A stretch of 64,000 nucleotides of DNA from Agapetus fuscipes. Taxonomy: Eukaryota > Arthropoda > Insecta > Trichoptera > Glossosomatidae. Positions within the stretch are counted from its first letter, which is position 1, and every line of letters starts with the position of its first letter. The notes beneath the pieces are model-generated. The model made no database searches. It saw only the letters and a list, made by a program, of their open reading frames with translations, and was not told the DNA's origin. Of the stretch, positions 9,331-19,689 are shown piece by piece. The stretch covers positions 310,001-374,000 of the forward strand of contig OX637339.1 in assembly GCA_951799405.1 (NCBI GenBank), given 5' to 3'. The position numbers were made by a program, and so were the translations under genes.

Positions 9331-9735
9331 TAGACATAACGTTAAGTTGAACGTAAATTTGAAAAAGAAAATCCGCCCTCCTGTTATTTGAGTCTAGACA
9401 GACATCTCGTATCGCGTTTAAAAATGAACATTCATTAAATTTATTTCGCCAACACGGGGTAGGAAGAGCCCCCCACCCCAACTTTCATCTTTCATCTTTC
9501 ATGATTTCAATTTCCAAAATGCCGGCTCACGTAACGAGACAGACTTCCAAAGTGAAAGATGCCCATTGTTGCTTTACCGAGAAAGTGAGAGCTGATGAAA
9601 ATAACTTATTTTAATATTGACACAACTGAAACTGTGGTTGTAACAGTGCCATCATTTCACTTGGGTTGGTGTAAGTCTGATGTAACAATTAAGTATGCAT
9701 CTTTTTGTAAATCGTCCCCCCAGCGCTGGTTTGGC
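9331..9735. other. No feature recognised
   Basis: Contains a small (TTTCATC) repeat at 9484-9502. No coding or mobile signature found. Confidence 0.4.
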
Positions 9736-9738
9736 TTA

Positions 9739-10021
9739 AAAAATAATAATAATATAAGGATGATTTATTTGGTGAGCGCTGTTTTTGTGTGTATCACACC
9801 GCAAAAGCCCTATGCGAGCTTGGTCGCCGCTGTAGAAAGCGCCAATTCTCAAGCAAGATCCAGTTGTTGTAAGGTTGGATGAATATTTCAGTGACCGGTC
9901 TTTGGTAAAGGTTTATGAATTTTTCAACCCAGCGAAGAGCACATTTGGAAATATAAATGGTATATATTGTGTGCTCCGCCGGGATTCGAATCCACAACCT
10001 TCCATTTACGAGTCCGAAGCT
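9739..10021 (-). mobile_element. SINE-B, head slightly truncated
   Basis: Antisense copy with an ATT-type tail complement. Box B is present as GGATTCGAATCC, but the first 20 or so bases of the tRNA-like head are missing. Confidence 0.75.
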
Positions 10022-10240
10022 TATCTTTAATTTGATTCAAAGATGATCCTGTAATAAAATGGTCTTAAGAATCACATTCTACACAATCTGAGATAAGAAG
10101 AAAACGTAAAACACGATAATGTGAGAGTCGTTTTAAATATATTTTTAAAGTCAATTCCTATTTTTCATAAGACACATTGGTTCAGTACACATACAAACAT
10201 TGCTCATGTGAAATTACCTCAGATGGACGTAAGACAAACA
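10022..10240 (-). repeat. MITE-G fragment
   Basis: Resembles the inverse of 23881-24136 (ATTCTACACAATCTGAG, CGATAATGTGAGAG and related blocks), without one terminal repeat. Confidence 0.5.
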
Positions 10241-10376
10241 AGCTCAAAGTGTTTCATAGCAAAACTGGAAATATGTTTCCATTAAATTGGTAAAGTTGAT
10301 AAAGAATGGAATTCATAGAAAGAATCTTAAAAAAATGCAACAAAACTGCATATGTAGGGAAACTGATTGTATGTAG

Positions 10377-10605
10377 CATGCGGAACTTATTTCTTTTCAC
10401 AGATAAGGGGGCTGGCCCTACGCCAAAAACTTCAATTGAAGATTTCAATGGGCTGGTTCCCATTTCCTATCAAGGTTGAGTAAAATTTTCCGGTATTTAA
10501 TTGTAAATTGAAAATAAATACCAAAAAAATGGGAAATTCTTTCGGACACCCTCGTTTGAAATCAAACCTTATCTCTCGGCATGGAATGCAAGCATTCCAA
10601 CAACT
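10377..10605 (-). repeat. Diverged SINE-C
   Basis: Antisense. The GATAAGGGGGCTGGCCC and CTCTCGGCATGGAATGCAAGC blocks are recognisable; box B is decayed. Confidence 0.6.
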
Positions 10606-10673
10606 AGATTTTTAATGTAGACTTAGTCAGTATTTAAAAAAAAACAATATGGTTGGAGTTTATTTTGGGTACC

Positions 10674-10935
10674 AGTTCCTTGACTTATAAGTTGGTATGC
10701 GGCTGACCACCCATGCTGTAAAAAAAATGGTTCTCTTTGCCAATGTCACCCCTGTTTCAGGGAAGGACGGCAGGAGTTGCAGGGTGTATGTCCGTTTGAG
10801 ATTTGGGTTTTTATGTTGTAGGTTCACATGTGGCATGTGCAAATGCAAACTTGTACGTGTCTGCTTGCGAGAATGCATATAATGTGAATCCCCAATGTTA
10901 CATATCTTTGCAACTTAGATAAGATTAGATAAGAG
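10674..10935 (+). repeat. RTE 3'-end copy
   Basis: Sense, nearly full, ending in TTAGATAAGATTAGATAAG. Confidence 0.85.
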
Positions 10936-11065
10936 CGATCTCAGATAAATTCACAATAAAGTGACTGTAACTAAAGACATTTCATATAATTTGCCTCAGT
11001 TTAACGGCACTGTGACTTCACAGTCTGTAGTTTGGATACGAAATCACAAAAGACCGTAAAAACTT

Positions 11066-11275
11066 TTACATGTTTTTTTTACCTTTGTGTTTGGTATACC
11101 TGTGCAGAGCCAATTCAAAGAGAACCTGAATTCCGATAAAGGAAACGACGATAAGAAGAAAGCAAAATAAATAAAAAACTAAACTAGTACCTCTAGTATA
11201 AAGCATCAATAATTCCCTTCTATCGAGTAAATAGAAAAATTGTTCACACACTAAATCACTCAGTAGAGGTGCCAT
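11066..11275 (-). CDS. Candidate small membrane-protein first exon
   Basis: A 69-codon frame not recognised as any known family. It has a polar N-terminus, one strongly hydrophobic stretch (about residues 30-54) and a basic end (HRYTKHKGKK). The frame meets a plausible splice donor, CAAAG|GTAAA, at about 11081/11080, which would cut after the first base of codon 66 (phase 1). A TATAAAA lies about 45 bp upstream of the ATG, and an out-of-frame upstream ATG opens an 11-codon frame. No repeat family covers it. The exon at 12331-12986, on the same strand 1.1 kb upstream, also ends in phase 1, so the two could be alternative first exons. This is inference; the frame could also be chance. Confidence 0.35.
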   Translation of the reverse strand: MAPLLSDLVCEQFFYLLDRRELLMLYTRGTSLVFYLFCFLLIVVSFIGIQVLFELALHRYTKHKGKKNM

Positions 11276-11319
11276 TGTATTTTCTATACATTTTTTTATT
11301 GACGATACAGACGGGGTTT

Positions 11320-11327
11320 TATACTAC
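11320..11327 (-). promoter_or_regulatory. TATA box candidate for the 11066-11275 frame
   Basis: TATAAAAC on the minus strand, followed about 20 bp on by TCAATA, which resembles an insect initiator. Confidence 0.3.
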
Positions 11328-11486
11328 GAGTAATAGTTTAATAGAATAAAGTAAATTCTCAGAAACTTTTCATAGTAAAAGTTGGTTCAGGTTTTTTATT
11401 ATATTTTTGACATAATACTAGTATTGTGCTATCTAGACAAATAAATAGCAGGAAATAAAGAATTGATGAATCGAAAGATAATTATA

Positions 11487-11560
11487 TTTTTTCACGAGTT
11501 GAGTTTAATATCTCGAGCGCTTTCGGAGTGTTAACACACTACTGTCAAGTGAACAGCTGA
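11487..11560 (-). ncRNA. Hammerhead-like motif, decayed
   Basis: Stem II GTGT/ACAC, then CGAAAGCGCTC (GAAA, helix III AGC/GCT, C17) match the family. The CTGANGA box is broken (TTGACAG..). It carries the family tail GTGAAAAAATA. Confidence 0.45.
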
Positions 11561-11574
11561 AAAAAACATAATAC

Positions 11575-11813
11575 GGGGCTATTCTTAGACATTTTAATCG
11601 TCGGTTGAGCCTACGCTTTGAAAAACTAATGATGTATTTGATGAAGACCTGTCAATCCAAGATGACCGCAAGTGAACAGCTGATTTGTTTTCATACAAAT
11701 ATTACAAAATTCGGTAGGCAAGAATGACCGTGCTGATGTAACTTCCAGCCCAGGCGCCATTAGTTTGTCAAAGCGTGGGCTCAACCGACGATTAAAATGT
11801 CTATGAATAGCAC
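11575..11813. mobile_element. MITE-P, about 55-bp terminal inverted repeats
   Basis: Left end GGGGCTATTCTTAGACATTT and its inverted partner at about 11760-11813 enclose a short core. It has no coding capacity. A second copy is at 22088-22322. The family presumably depends on a DNA transposase encoded elsewhere. Confidence 0.75.
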
Positions 11814-12330
11814 CGATAGAACCTAAAAACTGCAATTGTGGATTCAGGAGAAAGCTTTAGTTAAGAAATAACAAAAATAACTGTAACTAATACAAAGTCA
11901 CCGTTTTATTTGGGGTGGTTAGAACCTAAAAAAAATATACTCTGCTTTTTCTTATCCTGATGTATTTCACTCAGTTCATCAATATCCTTCACCTTTTCAT
12001 AAATTCCCTTCTCTGCAAAGGCTCTGGCCACCCCTAGCGAAATGGTGATAGATTTACAGTTACAGTTAAGTTCTTTCTTTCTGTATATCCCAAACTTTTA
12101 TAAATTCACTAATTTCATGAAGTTGAATTCGTTTAGGCTCAATATACGTCAATATTAGAAAAAAGGTTTAGATTTTTATTTTGAGAATATCGTTCATATG
12201 TTTTTAAGTGGTAATCGTTCATATGTTTTTAACATGGCTGTATGGATGACAGAAACATAGTGGAAACGCGTTCATATCCTGTTAAAAAAAAGAGAAATTG
12301 CTTTTCAAAAATATACAAAAAAAAACTTAC
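11814..12330. other. Mostly unrecognised; RTE-linked scrap
   Basis: GCAAAGGCTCTGGCCACCCC at 12016-12035 matches a segment next to RTE ORF ends at 54617 and 40050. If the exon at 12331 is real, this is the start of its intron. Confidence 0.4.
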
Positions 12331-12841
12331 CTTGATACGTCACTCCCTTCACCAGTTCGCTGTCAGATTTGAAAATGGAATGCTCAAACGTCAAATTCAA
12401 ATGTGCGACATCGCGTTCGATTGTTTTGACGTCTCTCTCCAGCGCCATTCCGCAACCGCCAATCCCAGAAGTGTTTTTCCCGACTCTTCCATTGCCCGAC
12501 TCAAAACCGACAGTTTCCGAAGTAAAAGTCGGATCGTCGGTCGATACTTCGGGAGTTTCCGCCGCCGTCACGATTAGAGTCGGCCTGTCGGGGTGTGCTT
12601 CTATTTCTGAATTGAAATGCTTCTTAGGCGGACCAGGAGATCGTCCAGGAGCAGGATCACTGTCTGAAAATACTCCTCGACTCATACATGAAGGGAAATT
12701 GACAAAACAAGCTAAAACTGCAATGAAAACTATGCATTTCTGAGACGCTTTTCTCTTGGAAACTGGCATTTTTTTGCGCGTCCTCTTGCACTTGCATATG
12801 CCATCATTGAGTTTCTCAAACGACACACATTTGGGAAGCAT
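12331..12841 (-). CDS. Host gene coding exon, secreted or type II membrane protein
   Basis: The best host-gene candidate. It has 170 full codons from ATG 12841 to a strong donor CAAG|GTAAGT (intron starts at 12330, phase 1). The protein starts with 35 residues rich in Lys, Arg and Cys, then a hydrophobic stretch (CIVFIAVLACFV, about residues 36-47), which could be a signal anchor, or a signal peptide if Met25 is used. Next comes a Pro/Ser/Thr-rich, low-complexity stalk, a GIGGCG patch, and a charged ERDVKTIERDVAHLNLTF segment with an N-glycosylation site (NLT). I do not recognise the family. The rest of the gene would lie to the left beyond one or more introns; no matching exon is identified in the window. 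The composition is more GC-rich than its surroundings, and the frame is not part of any repeat. Confidence 0.6.
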
Positions 12842-12986
12842 TGTATGTATTTTTATTTTATTTAAACTAATGTTTAACTATATTTATTATTATAAACTAA
12901 ATCACTTTTGAAGTTAGACTTTTAAATCACATTTTTGATTATTTAAGCTGCATTGTCATCCACTCATTTTTTCTCAGTTTGAGTAT
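12842..12986 (-). other. 5' UTR part of the exon, with splice acceptor
   Basis: On the minus strand a pyrimidine-rich TTCTTTTTGTTTCAG ends at 12987, a good acceptor, followed by 145 bp of AT-rich leader containing short upstream ATGs. At least one non-coding exon should lie to the right. Confidence 0.5.
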
Positions 12987-13279
12987 CTGAAACAAAAAGA
13001 AGATTTGTTAGTTTATCATCATAAATAAATGGAACATCCATTAAATTTGGCGTGCCAAATTACTGACATCTAAGGGGCATAAGTGACGTCGTTTCACAAT
13101 ATGACCCTGAGCAACCATCAACTGGGTCTGTCAAACAAAAATCGGTGATACTTTTTGTCTCTTTTTTTTTTAATATGACACTGTTACCGATTTTTCTTTT
13201 TTCATTGTATACCTATTTCGTTACGTGGCACATATGTTAGTACTTTGCACAAAAATTCACACACACACAGCACGCAGTT

Positions 13280-13445
13280 ACTGTTAGGCTGGATGGACTA
13301 TTGGTGTATAGATTTATGATTTTTCAACCCAGAAAAGAGATCATACTTTAAATATTTATTGCTATTTTCTTACTCTCCCGGGAACTGAATCAACTAATTT
13401 CCGAGTACAAGTCCGTAGCGTGTAACGCTAGACTACATACCAGTC
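13280..13445 (-). repeat. Diverged SINE-B
   Basis: TTAGGCTGGATGGAC, TTTTTCAACCCAG and the head complement are readable. It is an old copy. Confidence 0.55.
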
Positions 13446-13456
13446 TATATTCTGTT

Positions 13457-13668
13457 ATCTAAGTTGCAAAGATTATTAATATTTTATTCATATTAAATGC
13501 ATGCCCTCAAACCGGCACAATATTTAACTCCGTGTTTACAAATTCTGCATGTTAACTTACAAATTGAAATTCAAACTTCAAATTAACATACCTAAGCCCT
13601 GCAATTTTATCCGACCTTCCCTGAAACAAGGATGACATTGGAAATGTGAACCATTTTTTTACAGCATG
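13457..13668 (-). repeat. RTE 3'-end copy
   Basis: Antisense, moderately diverged. It lies head to head with the sense copy at 13680. Confidence 0.75.
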
Positions 13669-13679
13669 GATACAGATTA

Positions 13680-13932
13680 CAGATTCCTTGACTTATCGGT
13701 TGGTATGAGGCTGACCAACCATACTGTAAAAAATGGTTCACTTTGCCAATGTCACCCCTGTTTCAGGGAATGTCGGCAAGAGTTACAGGGCTTATGTTCA
13801 TTTGAGGTTTGGATTTTATTTGTAAGTACACAATCAGCATTTGTAAGCGCGAACTACACGTGTTGGTTTGTGGGCATACATCTGAGAGCTTTGAATGAAT
13901 ATATCCTTGCAACTTAGATTATAGATTATAGA
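13680..13932 (+). repeat. RTE 3'-end copy
   Basis: Sense copy, from ATTCCTTGACTTATCGG to TTAGATTATAGATTATAG. Confidence 0.85.
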
Positions 13933-16361
13933 TAGTCAGCATTATATCAACCTATAAATCAAGGTCAAATGTTAATATATCCTTGCCACTTAGATAGTGG
14001 AGGTTTTAGATTATGGAAATAAATCTTTGAATGACTAAAAAAACACTCAAATATTCTTGAAATAAAGTATTCCAGATTTTCACTAGCAATTGGTACATTA
14101 AATAGATATCTATCGTTTTGCCATTTATCTTTTTAATGGCAGAAATAACTTCTTGATGTTCTCTGACCTAATATGCCATTAACAACTGCAAGATCCCTTA
14201 AGTTTATTTCAGAGATTCATTGACTTAACTAAGCGGAGGGAGGTTTTCTTCTTATCTTCGACAAAGTAGATATTTACTGTCGCTATCATTTATGTACTAA
14301 CGCAACACACACACACACCACTATTGACACTTTGCATCCAATTAGATTCTCTCTCTTGCTGGAATTCTGCAATGTTATATTGAATTAAGAAATGTTTGGT
14401 TCGCTTGCATTCGAGATATACTGATTCCTGAAGTCAGCCGTTCCCAATGTCGTTTCCTTACCGAATGGTCCTTCCTGAAATTTCCCTTGTTGTGGAAAAC
14501 GGTTGAACGAGTTTGTCCGGTGGGTAGTGTATCGCATAGGTTTGCAAGATGATGGGACCTTTTGTCGTAGTTTATAAATGTGTGTCTGGTGTTGAACGTT
14601 CCACAGTCACGGGAAGACCCTAGTTTCAGGAAAATTCCTGAAAACCTATAACATTCAATGCAGAATTACCTAATCACTCTTACACATTACGGAATGCTGC
14701 TCTCCTTGAGGTGGTGAGAATGAAAGAATGATTATGAAGGATTTGCATGTTGCATGAATTACCTATAAGTAAGGTCTGAAAGTAAACCATCTGAAGGTGA
14801 AAATGTATTCCAAACACACCACTACACATCCATCATACTAGGGGTTGGCCAAGCTAGTAAAATACAAATTTCACAAATAAATTATAAACAAACAACTCTG
14901 CAGTATGTGCTGAAGCTGAAATGCCTGCAATCTCATATCGAGATACACAAAGAATAACGCAGATGTACCTAATGCAGTTGAACATGAAAACCGCTGAGTG
15001 ACCTTGGTCATAATATGTTCCTGATCTCAACAAAGTTCCTGAAAATTGGCAGCAGGCCTCTGGCCAAATACAACCGGATATGTTCCTGACCTTCTGATCG
15101 CAACGAGAGTTCCTGAAATGATCTGGGCTCACTCAGCTGGATAAATGTTCCATGATCTCTGATCATATATACTTGGAGTTTGCTTGGAGCCAACATTATT
15201 GCAGTAACTTGTAGCTGAACACACACAATCCAGACTAACCTTCCTGTCCCGTGGTTTTTTTCAGCAAAAGATTACCATACGGAGAAGATGGGTAGAGTAC
15301 AAGGGGATTGGAGGAGGTACTCACAAGGTCGTGGGACCATTTGCCATAATTAATTAGAGTCATTTTAATCGACGAGGGTGTCGAAATCTTAGATTCACGC
15401 CGCGTGTATCCGAATCCTTTCCTTGAAATAACTAATAAAGGTCCATTTTGCAGTGCCTTTCAGATGACCGGTGGTCATAGAAAGATGCTGTAAAAGCCAT
15501 GAACCTATTAACTTACAGGTGGACGCGCAAAGGTAAGAATTACAACAAAGAAGAGATCGCCTTGCATGTAATTACTTTCACTAACAAACTAAAACCTAAC
15601 TGCCTTTCATCTCGCAATTTTTATGTCATTTATGTTTTTATCTGAAAATAATTTCGACTACCTTATATTCCAATTAATTAAACTTGCACACATTAAGACC
15701 GTTCCGTAATTAATAACGCTTAAATCTCGTCGCCTTAAAAATAATTGTAGTTCATACTACCTCATCTTTGATCGCGTAAACGCAAAATCAATACTCGTTA
15801 TAATCTTATAAAAGGTAGAAATGTATGAGGGGTACACCTCCCAAAAAGTACTTGGGTTTGCCACTAAAGTAGATTTTGAAACGGTAAAACAAAAAAATAA
15901 CACAACGTTCTGTTTCATTATCTTCCACACGACGAGGAGTCCTACCCTTAGCTAGATGATCACATAATAATTGGCCAAAAATAATTACTACCTCGGAAGG
16001 GTAGATTGCTCTTCCAGCAGCTGAAACTGAAGGGTGGAAAAGAATCGAAGCAGCCTAGTGCTATTCCTTCAAAGAAGGTTTGTTGCACTTGAATCCTGGT
16101 GACTCCAGGGTATTCTCCTGCACATTCGATCGCTCCACTTCTAACTTAGGAGGAAAAATCCCTCTTTCTTGCTTTCTCTTTCGACTCTTCGTTCGTTCCT
16201 CCGACTCCCCTTCTTCGGCAGGGGGGGGGGAACATTGGCAACAAAAAATCTACAGATCAGAATGAGTTATTCCATCATAAAAATGAAAATACATGTTTTT
16301 GTATTCCTACTAAAAATGTGGTCTCTTATTTGAACTTTTCACTTAATTTTATCTATAAAGT
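13933..16361. other. Repeat-poor 2.4 kb
   Basis: The longest stretch with no recognised element. It holds only a short (CA)n at 14307-14322, a poly-G run at 16220-16230 and small frames without motifs. It may be intron or upstream sequence of the gene at 12331-12986. No exon can be supported. Confidence 0.45.
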
Positions 16362-16502
16362 TTGTTTATTTGGTGATTGCTATATTTTTTAAAAACACAC
16401 CTAAAGAGCCCTTTGTGAGTTTGGTCTTCACAATATAAAGCAATACCCAGTTACTGTAAGGCTGAACGGACCTTTGATGACCAGTAAAAGTATATATTTT
16501 TT

Positions 16503-16682
16503 AAAATATTTTTAAGGGTTTGGTCTATTTAAGTCTATTGTCTATGTATTGTGAAGGGAGAAGAGGAAAGAATTTTTAATTTTTTAACTGTCGCGTCGTT
16601 GTCCTGATGATGGCTTGTAGGCGAAAGTGCTAGACAGAAATAAATTTATAAAAGTGAATTAAAACTTTGTTTATTTAATTAA
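16503..16682 (+). mobile_element. 180-bp element with hammerhead-like motif
   Basis: A complete insertion: TATATATTTTTT (12 bp) occurs at 16491-16502 and again at 16683-16694, and the interrupted SINE gives the pre-insertion order. Sense order is a 96-bp leader, the ribozyme-like motif, then a 45-bp tail with AAGTGAATTAAAAC. There is no coding capacity. It is likely a non-autonomous relative of Penelope-like or similar ribozyme-bearing retroelements. Confidence 0.65.
16599..16637 (+). ncRNA. Hammerhead-like ribozyme motif
   Basis: Helix I TTGTC/GACAG (one wobble), core CTGATGA, one extra T, stem II GGC/GGC with one mismatch, GAAA, helix III AGT/GCT without loop, A at the cleavage position. 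All the conserved core bases are present. Confidence 0.6.
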
Positions 16683-16804
16683 TATATATTTTTTTCATCC
16701 CAGCAAAGATCATATTTTGAAAAAGGACTCGAAACCATTTTCGTCAACAAAATTGTAGCGTCACACGACCAGGTTGCTAAGAAAAATGATAAAAAGTATT
16801 TTGC

Positions 16805-17060
16805 TGATGGTTACTAAATCTAAATCTAAATTGCAAAGATATGCATCATTTGACATTCATATTAAATGCATTCCCAAAAGCACACACATAATTTCGCGCT
16901 CCCACATGCCGCATGACCTACAGTATAAAAAACCCAATCTCAAATGAACATAAGCCCTGCAACTCTTGCCGACCTTCCCTGAAACAGGGGTGACATTGGC
17001 AAAGTGAACCATTTTTACAGTATGGGTGGTCAGCCTCAAACCAACCTATTAGTCAAGGAA
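16805..17060 (-). repeat. RTE 3'-end copy
   Basis: Antisense, complete, starting with the (CTAAAT)n tail complement. Confidence 0.85.
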
Positions 17061-17726
17061 TACCAAAGGACCAAATCAAAAAAATATCATTTATAGAGCG
17101 GCAACGTTTGCCCGCAGAGAAAAAGAAATACTTTAAAATTTGTCCTGAGTCCGATGATAATTAAGTATATGTTGTGTGCTTTGCCGGGATTCAAGCTCAC
17201 GACCTTCGATTTACGAATCCGCAGCATTAAACACTATGCAACGAATGATGAATAATCAAAAATTCAATTAATATAAAAACGTGAATATTCTGTTTGCAGT
17301 TTGATTTTTTCATCAGGCAGGGTTGTCACAATGGATAAATATTTTCTCAGTCCTCCTACCGGTAATCAAAAGTCAACATCGGGATTTATTTCTGGGCGCA
17401 CGACACACAACCTTCATCAAACACAGGGCGGGGCTGCAACCCCGAAATGAGCGATCCATTAGCCCACACAGGGAAAAACAGGGTTGGCGTATTGTAAAAA
17501 AACACAACGAATCCCGGTTTTTTTTGGTAAATGATTGATGATGATGATGATGATGATTTCTTTATCAGCGCCGTTTCGTAACTCAATGTCACTCCATGGG
17601 TGCTTAATATTAAGGCTAGTTCTATATTTCCTCTTTTGTGATACATATATCCTTCAGAAAAAACAAATAAAAGGGAGTCAACATCACAGGACAAGCGACC
17701 AGACCAGCAGGGTATGCAACACAACT
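17061..17726. other. Mostly unrecognised; SINE-B head scrap and (GAT)n
   Basis: 17170-17245 is a SINE-B head complement (GCCGGGATTCAAGCTC). 17534-17558 is a (GAT)n microsatellite. The rest shows no feature. Confidence 0.45.
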
Positions 17727-18027
17727 CGCCACTTAGCTACTCATATAGTGGAACTTCTTGCCGCGTTATTCCCTAAGAGGCCGCATGTGGTAATTTGGGA
17801 CCTATATATTTTTACGGTTGAGAAAACCGGCCTTATGCCAACACCTTCAATTGAAGTAGAAGTTTCACAGCTCTCGAGGGGGCTGGTCCTCATTTCTTGT
17901 GAAGGCTGAGTAAACATAGCTGGTAATTTATTTTGGGTTCGAAACATTTCTGACACGCTCATTGGGATTCAAATCCGAGCTCTCGGCATAGAATGCAAGC
18001 ACTCTAGCGACTGAGCTTTCGACCGAA
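17727..18027 (-). mobile_element. SINE-C, full length
   Basis: A tRNA-like head in antisense (GAGCTTTCGACCG at the right end, box B as GGGATTCAAATCC), body with TTCAATTGAAGT, and the 3' end block TGCCGCGTTAT. It is the second tRNA-derived family in the window. Confidence 0.8.
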
Positions 18028-18105
18028 CACAGGCGAAGACTAGGAGACAGACGAATATATTGTTTTTGGTGTAGTGTGCATGAATTACTATAATATATCT
18101 TCTTT

Positions 18106-18290
18106 CTGGATATGGCCGAGGGCTCAAGTCGCTGTTCTTGACTAGAGTATTTGGAACAGAATGACGCTGGTTCAAATCACGCCTGGCCCTTGGACCATAC
18201 CTTCGAACCTGGTTCAACAGATGCCATTGCATATATACGTATACTTTCTTCTGCTTTCGCATGAAGACAACTGACCAGCCAAAATGTGTT
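18106..18290 (+). mobile_element. SINE-L, tRNA-derived (long-variable-arm type)
   Basis: The head starts TGGCCGAGGGCTCAAGTCG, like class II tRNAs (Leu or Ser), with box B GGTTCAAATCAC. The body has GGTTCAACAGATGCCATTGC and CTTTCGCATGAAGACAAC. Other copies are at 35099, 36062, 45035, 59816 and 60180. Confidence 0.7.
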
Positions 18291-18302
18291 GGTAATTACA
18301 TT

Positions 18303-18556
18303 CTTCATATAATCTAAATCTAAGCTACAAAAATATACATCATTTAAGATTCACATTTAACGCATTCCCAAAAGCAGATATGTATAAGTTCGCGCTAACA
18401 CATGCCGCATGTGGACCTACAATATAAAAACCCAATCTCAAATGAACATAAGCCCTGCAACTCTTGCCGACCTTTCCTGAAACAGAGGTTACATTGGCAA
18501 AGTGAACCTTTTTGTACAGTATGTGTGGTCAGCCTCATACCAACCTATAAGTCAAA
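18303..18556 (-). repeat. RTE 3'-end copy
   Basis: Antisense, nearly full. Confidence 0.85.
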
Positions 18557-19086
18557 TAATTCCTTTTCACCAATATTTTTTTTTAAGATGGGAGAATAAA
18601 GATGGTTATTTTTTTACCAGTCTCGTGGACAACCCTGTTTCCGCAGCTGAAGGGGGCGAGGAACGGAGGTCTGGTTTCCCTCTGGCAGATTTGTTTGCAC
18701 AGCCCTGACATGTATGCAGGGTTACCAAACACACTCGCACACGTCTGCCTTTTATTATTTACATTATAACGTGATTAAATATTAATTTTTCATACGCGAA
18801 AAGCACTGTACAAAGGCTTTTGATGAAGAAAAAAAAAACGAAAATTTCAACACATTTTTTTTTTCATATTTAATTTTGAGTTTGATTCCCAGAGAGCCAA
18901 TTTTTTTTCATTTTAAAAAATGTATTTAAAAGTTGTTCCTTGTGTCTAGCTAAGCCTACTATCAGGTTTTGACCTAATTTTCAGAAACAGATAGATCTCC
19001 CTCCAAATTGATAGCGTTAACTTTGATTTCGATTGGATTTTGCCCGTGTTGTTTTAGTAAGTCTTTTACATGTGAAAAAAAATCTT
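18557..19086. other. No feature recognised
   Basis: AT-rich with A and T runs; the last bases merge into the TTTA tail of the LINE fragment. Confidence 0.4.
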
Positions 19087-19670
19087 TCAGTATTTATTTA
19101 TTTATTTTACAATAGCAATACATTTAACTTAACAGTACAAGGACCATAGCGATAAACATCATATCATACTATATTTAACTTAACATAAAACATAATATTG
19201 TTACGTTTTTCCTGGGTTCTTTTAATTAAAACACAAGTTTAACACAAGTTAGCCATACAGTTTATTTACACAGACTTTCTTACAATAGATTTATTTTTAA
19301 CAGACTTATTCTAACAGATTTATTTTAACACACTTATTTATTTCGTACAGATTACATTTATTTTACACCATATTGGTCGCCCTAGTAACTAGATAGAAGA
19401 AGTTCCACTACCACACTTGTATAGACGATTCTGGACATATTTATTTCTTGAAGAGTCCATTTTCTACCTACATACACACCTTACAACTACAATCGTCTGG
19501 GCCAGAACATTCTCTCAAAACACACGTACACCAATAAGCATCTACCAGTGTATTTCGTTACAATATATTTAACTTATCTAAAAAATTACTCAAGCATACG
19601 TCTTTCTAACAAAACCTTCCACTCACGCATCAACTCATTTATTCCGGAATAAAATATATCCATGTATGCC
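19087..19670 (-). mobile_element. LINE-J 3' end, interrupted by a solo LTR
   Basis: 19087-19198 and 19563-19668 match, in order, the 3' end of the LINE at 43688-44937 (TAAA-type tail, AACTTAACATAAAACATAATA, last codons with ERRMLE). The copy is 5'-truncated to about 220 bp. Confidence 0.75.
19199..19562. mobile_element. Solo LTR, 364 bp
   Basis: Starts TGTTACG, ends CGTTACA, and is flanked by the 4-bp duplication ATAT (19195-19198 and 19563-19566). Removing it restores the LINE-J sequence. Its sequence differs from the other two LTR families in the window. Confidence 0.75.
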
Positions 19671-19689
19671 CAAAAGGAGCATTGAAACT

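Larger units (their letters stand above)
16362..16780 (-). mobile_element. Old SINE-B split by a ribozyme-like insertion
   Basis: The left part (16362-16502) carries the tail and body complement and the right part (16683-16780) the head complement. The two parts adjoin once 16503-16682 is removed. Confidence 0.65.

Noticed and set aside
12369..12743. 124-codon plus frame
   Set aside because: Antisense shadow of the exon on the minus strand, which has the splice signals.
15255..15540. Splice-like signals (TTTTTTTCAG at 15262-15271, ACTTACAG and AAAGGTAAGA near 15510-15535) suggesting small exons
   Set aside because: No reading frame or conservation supports them; such matches are expected by chance in 2.4 kb.
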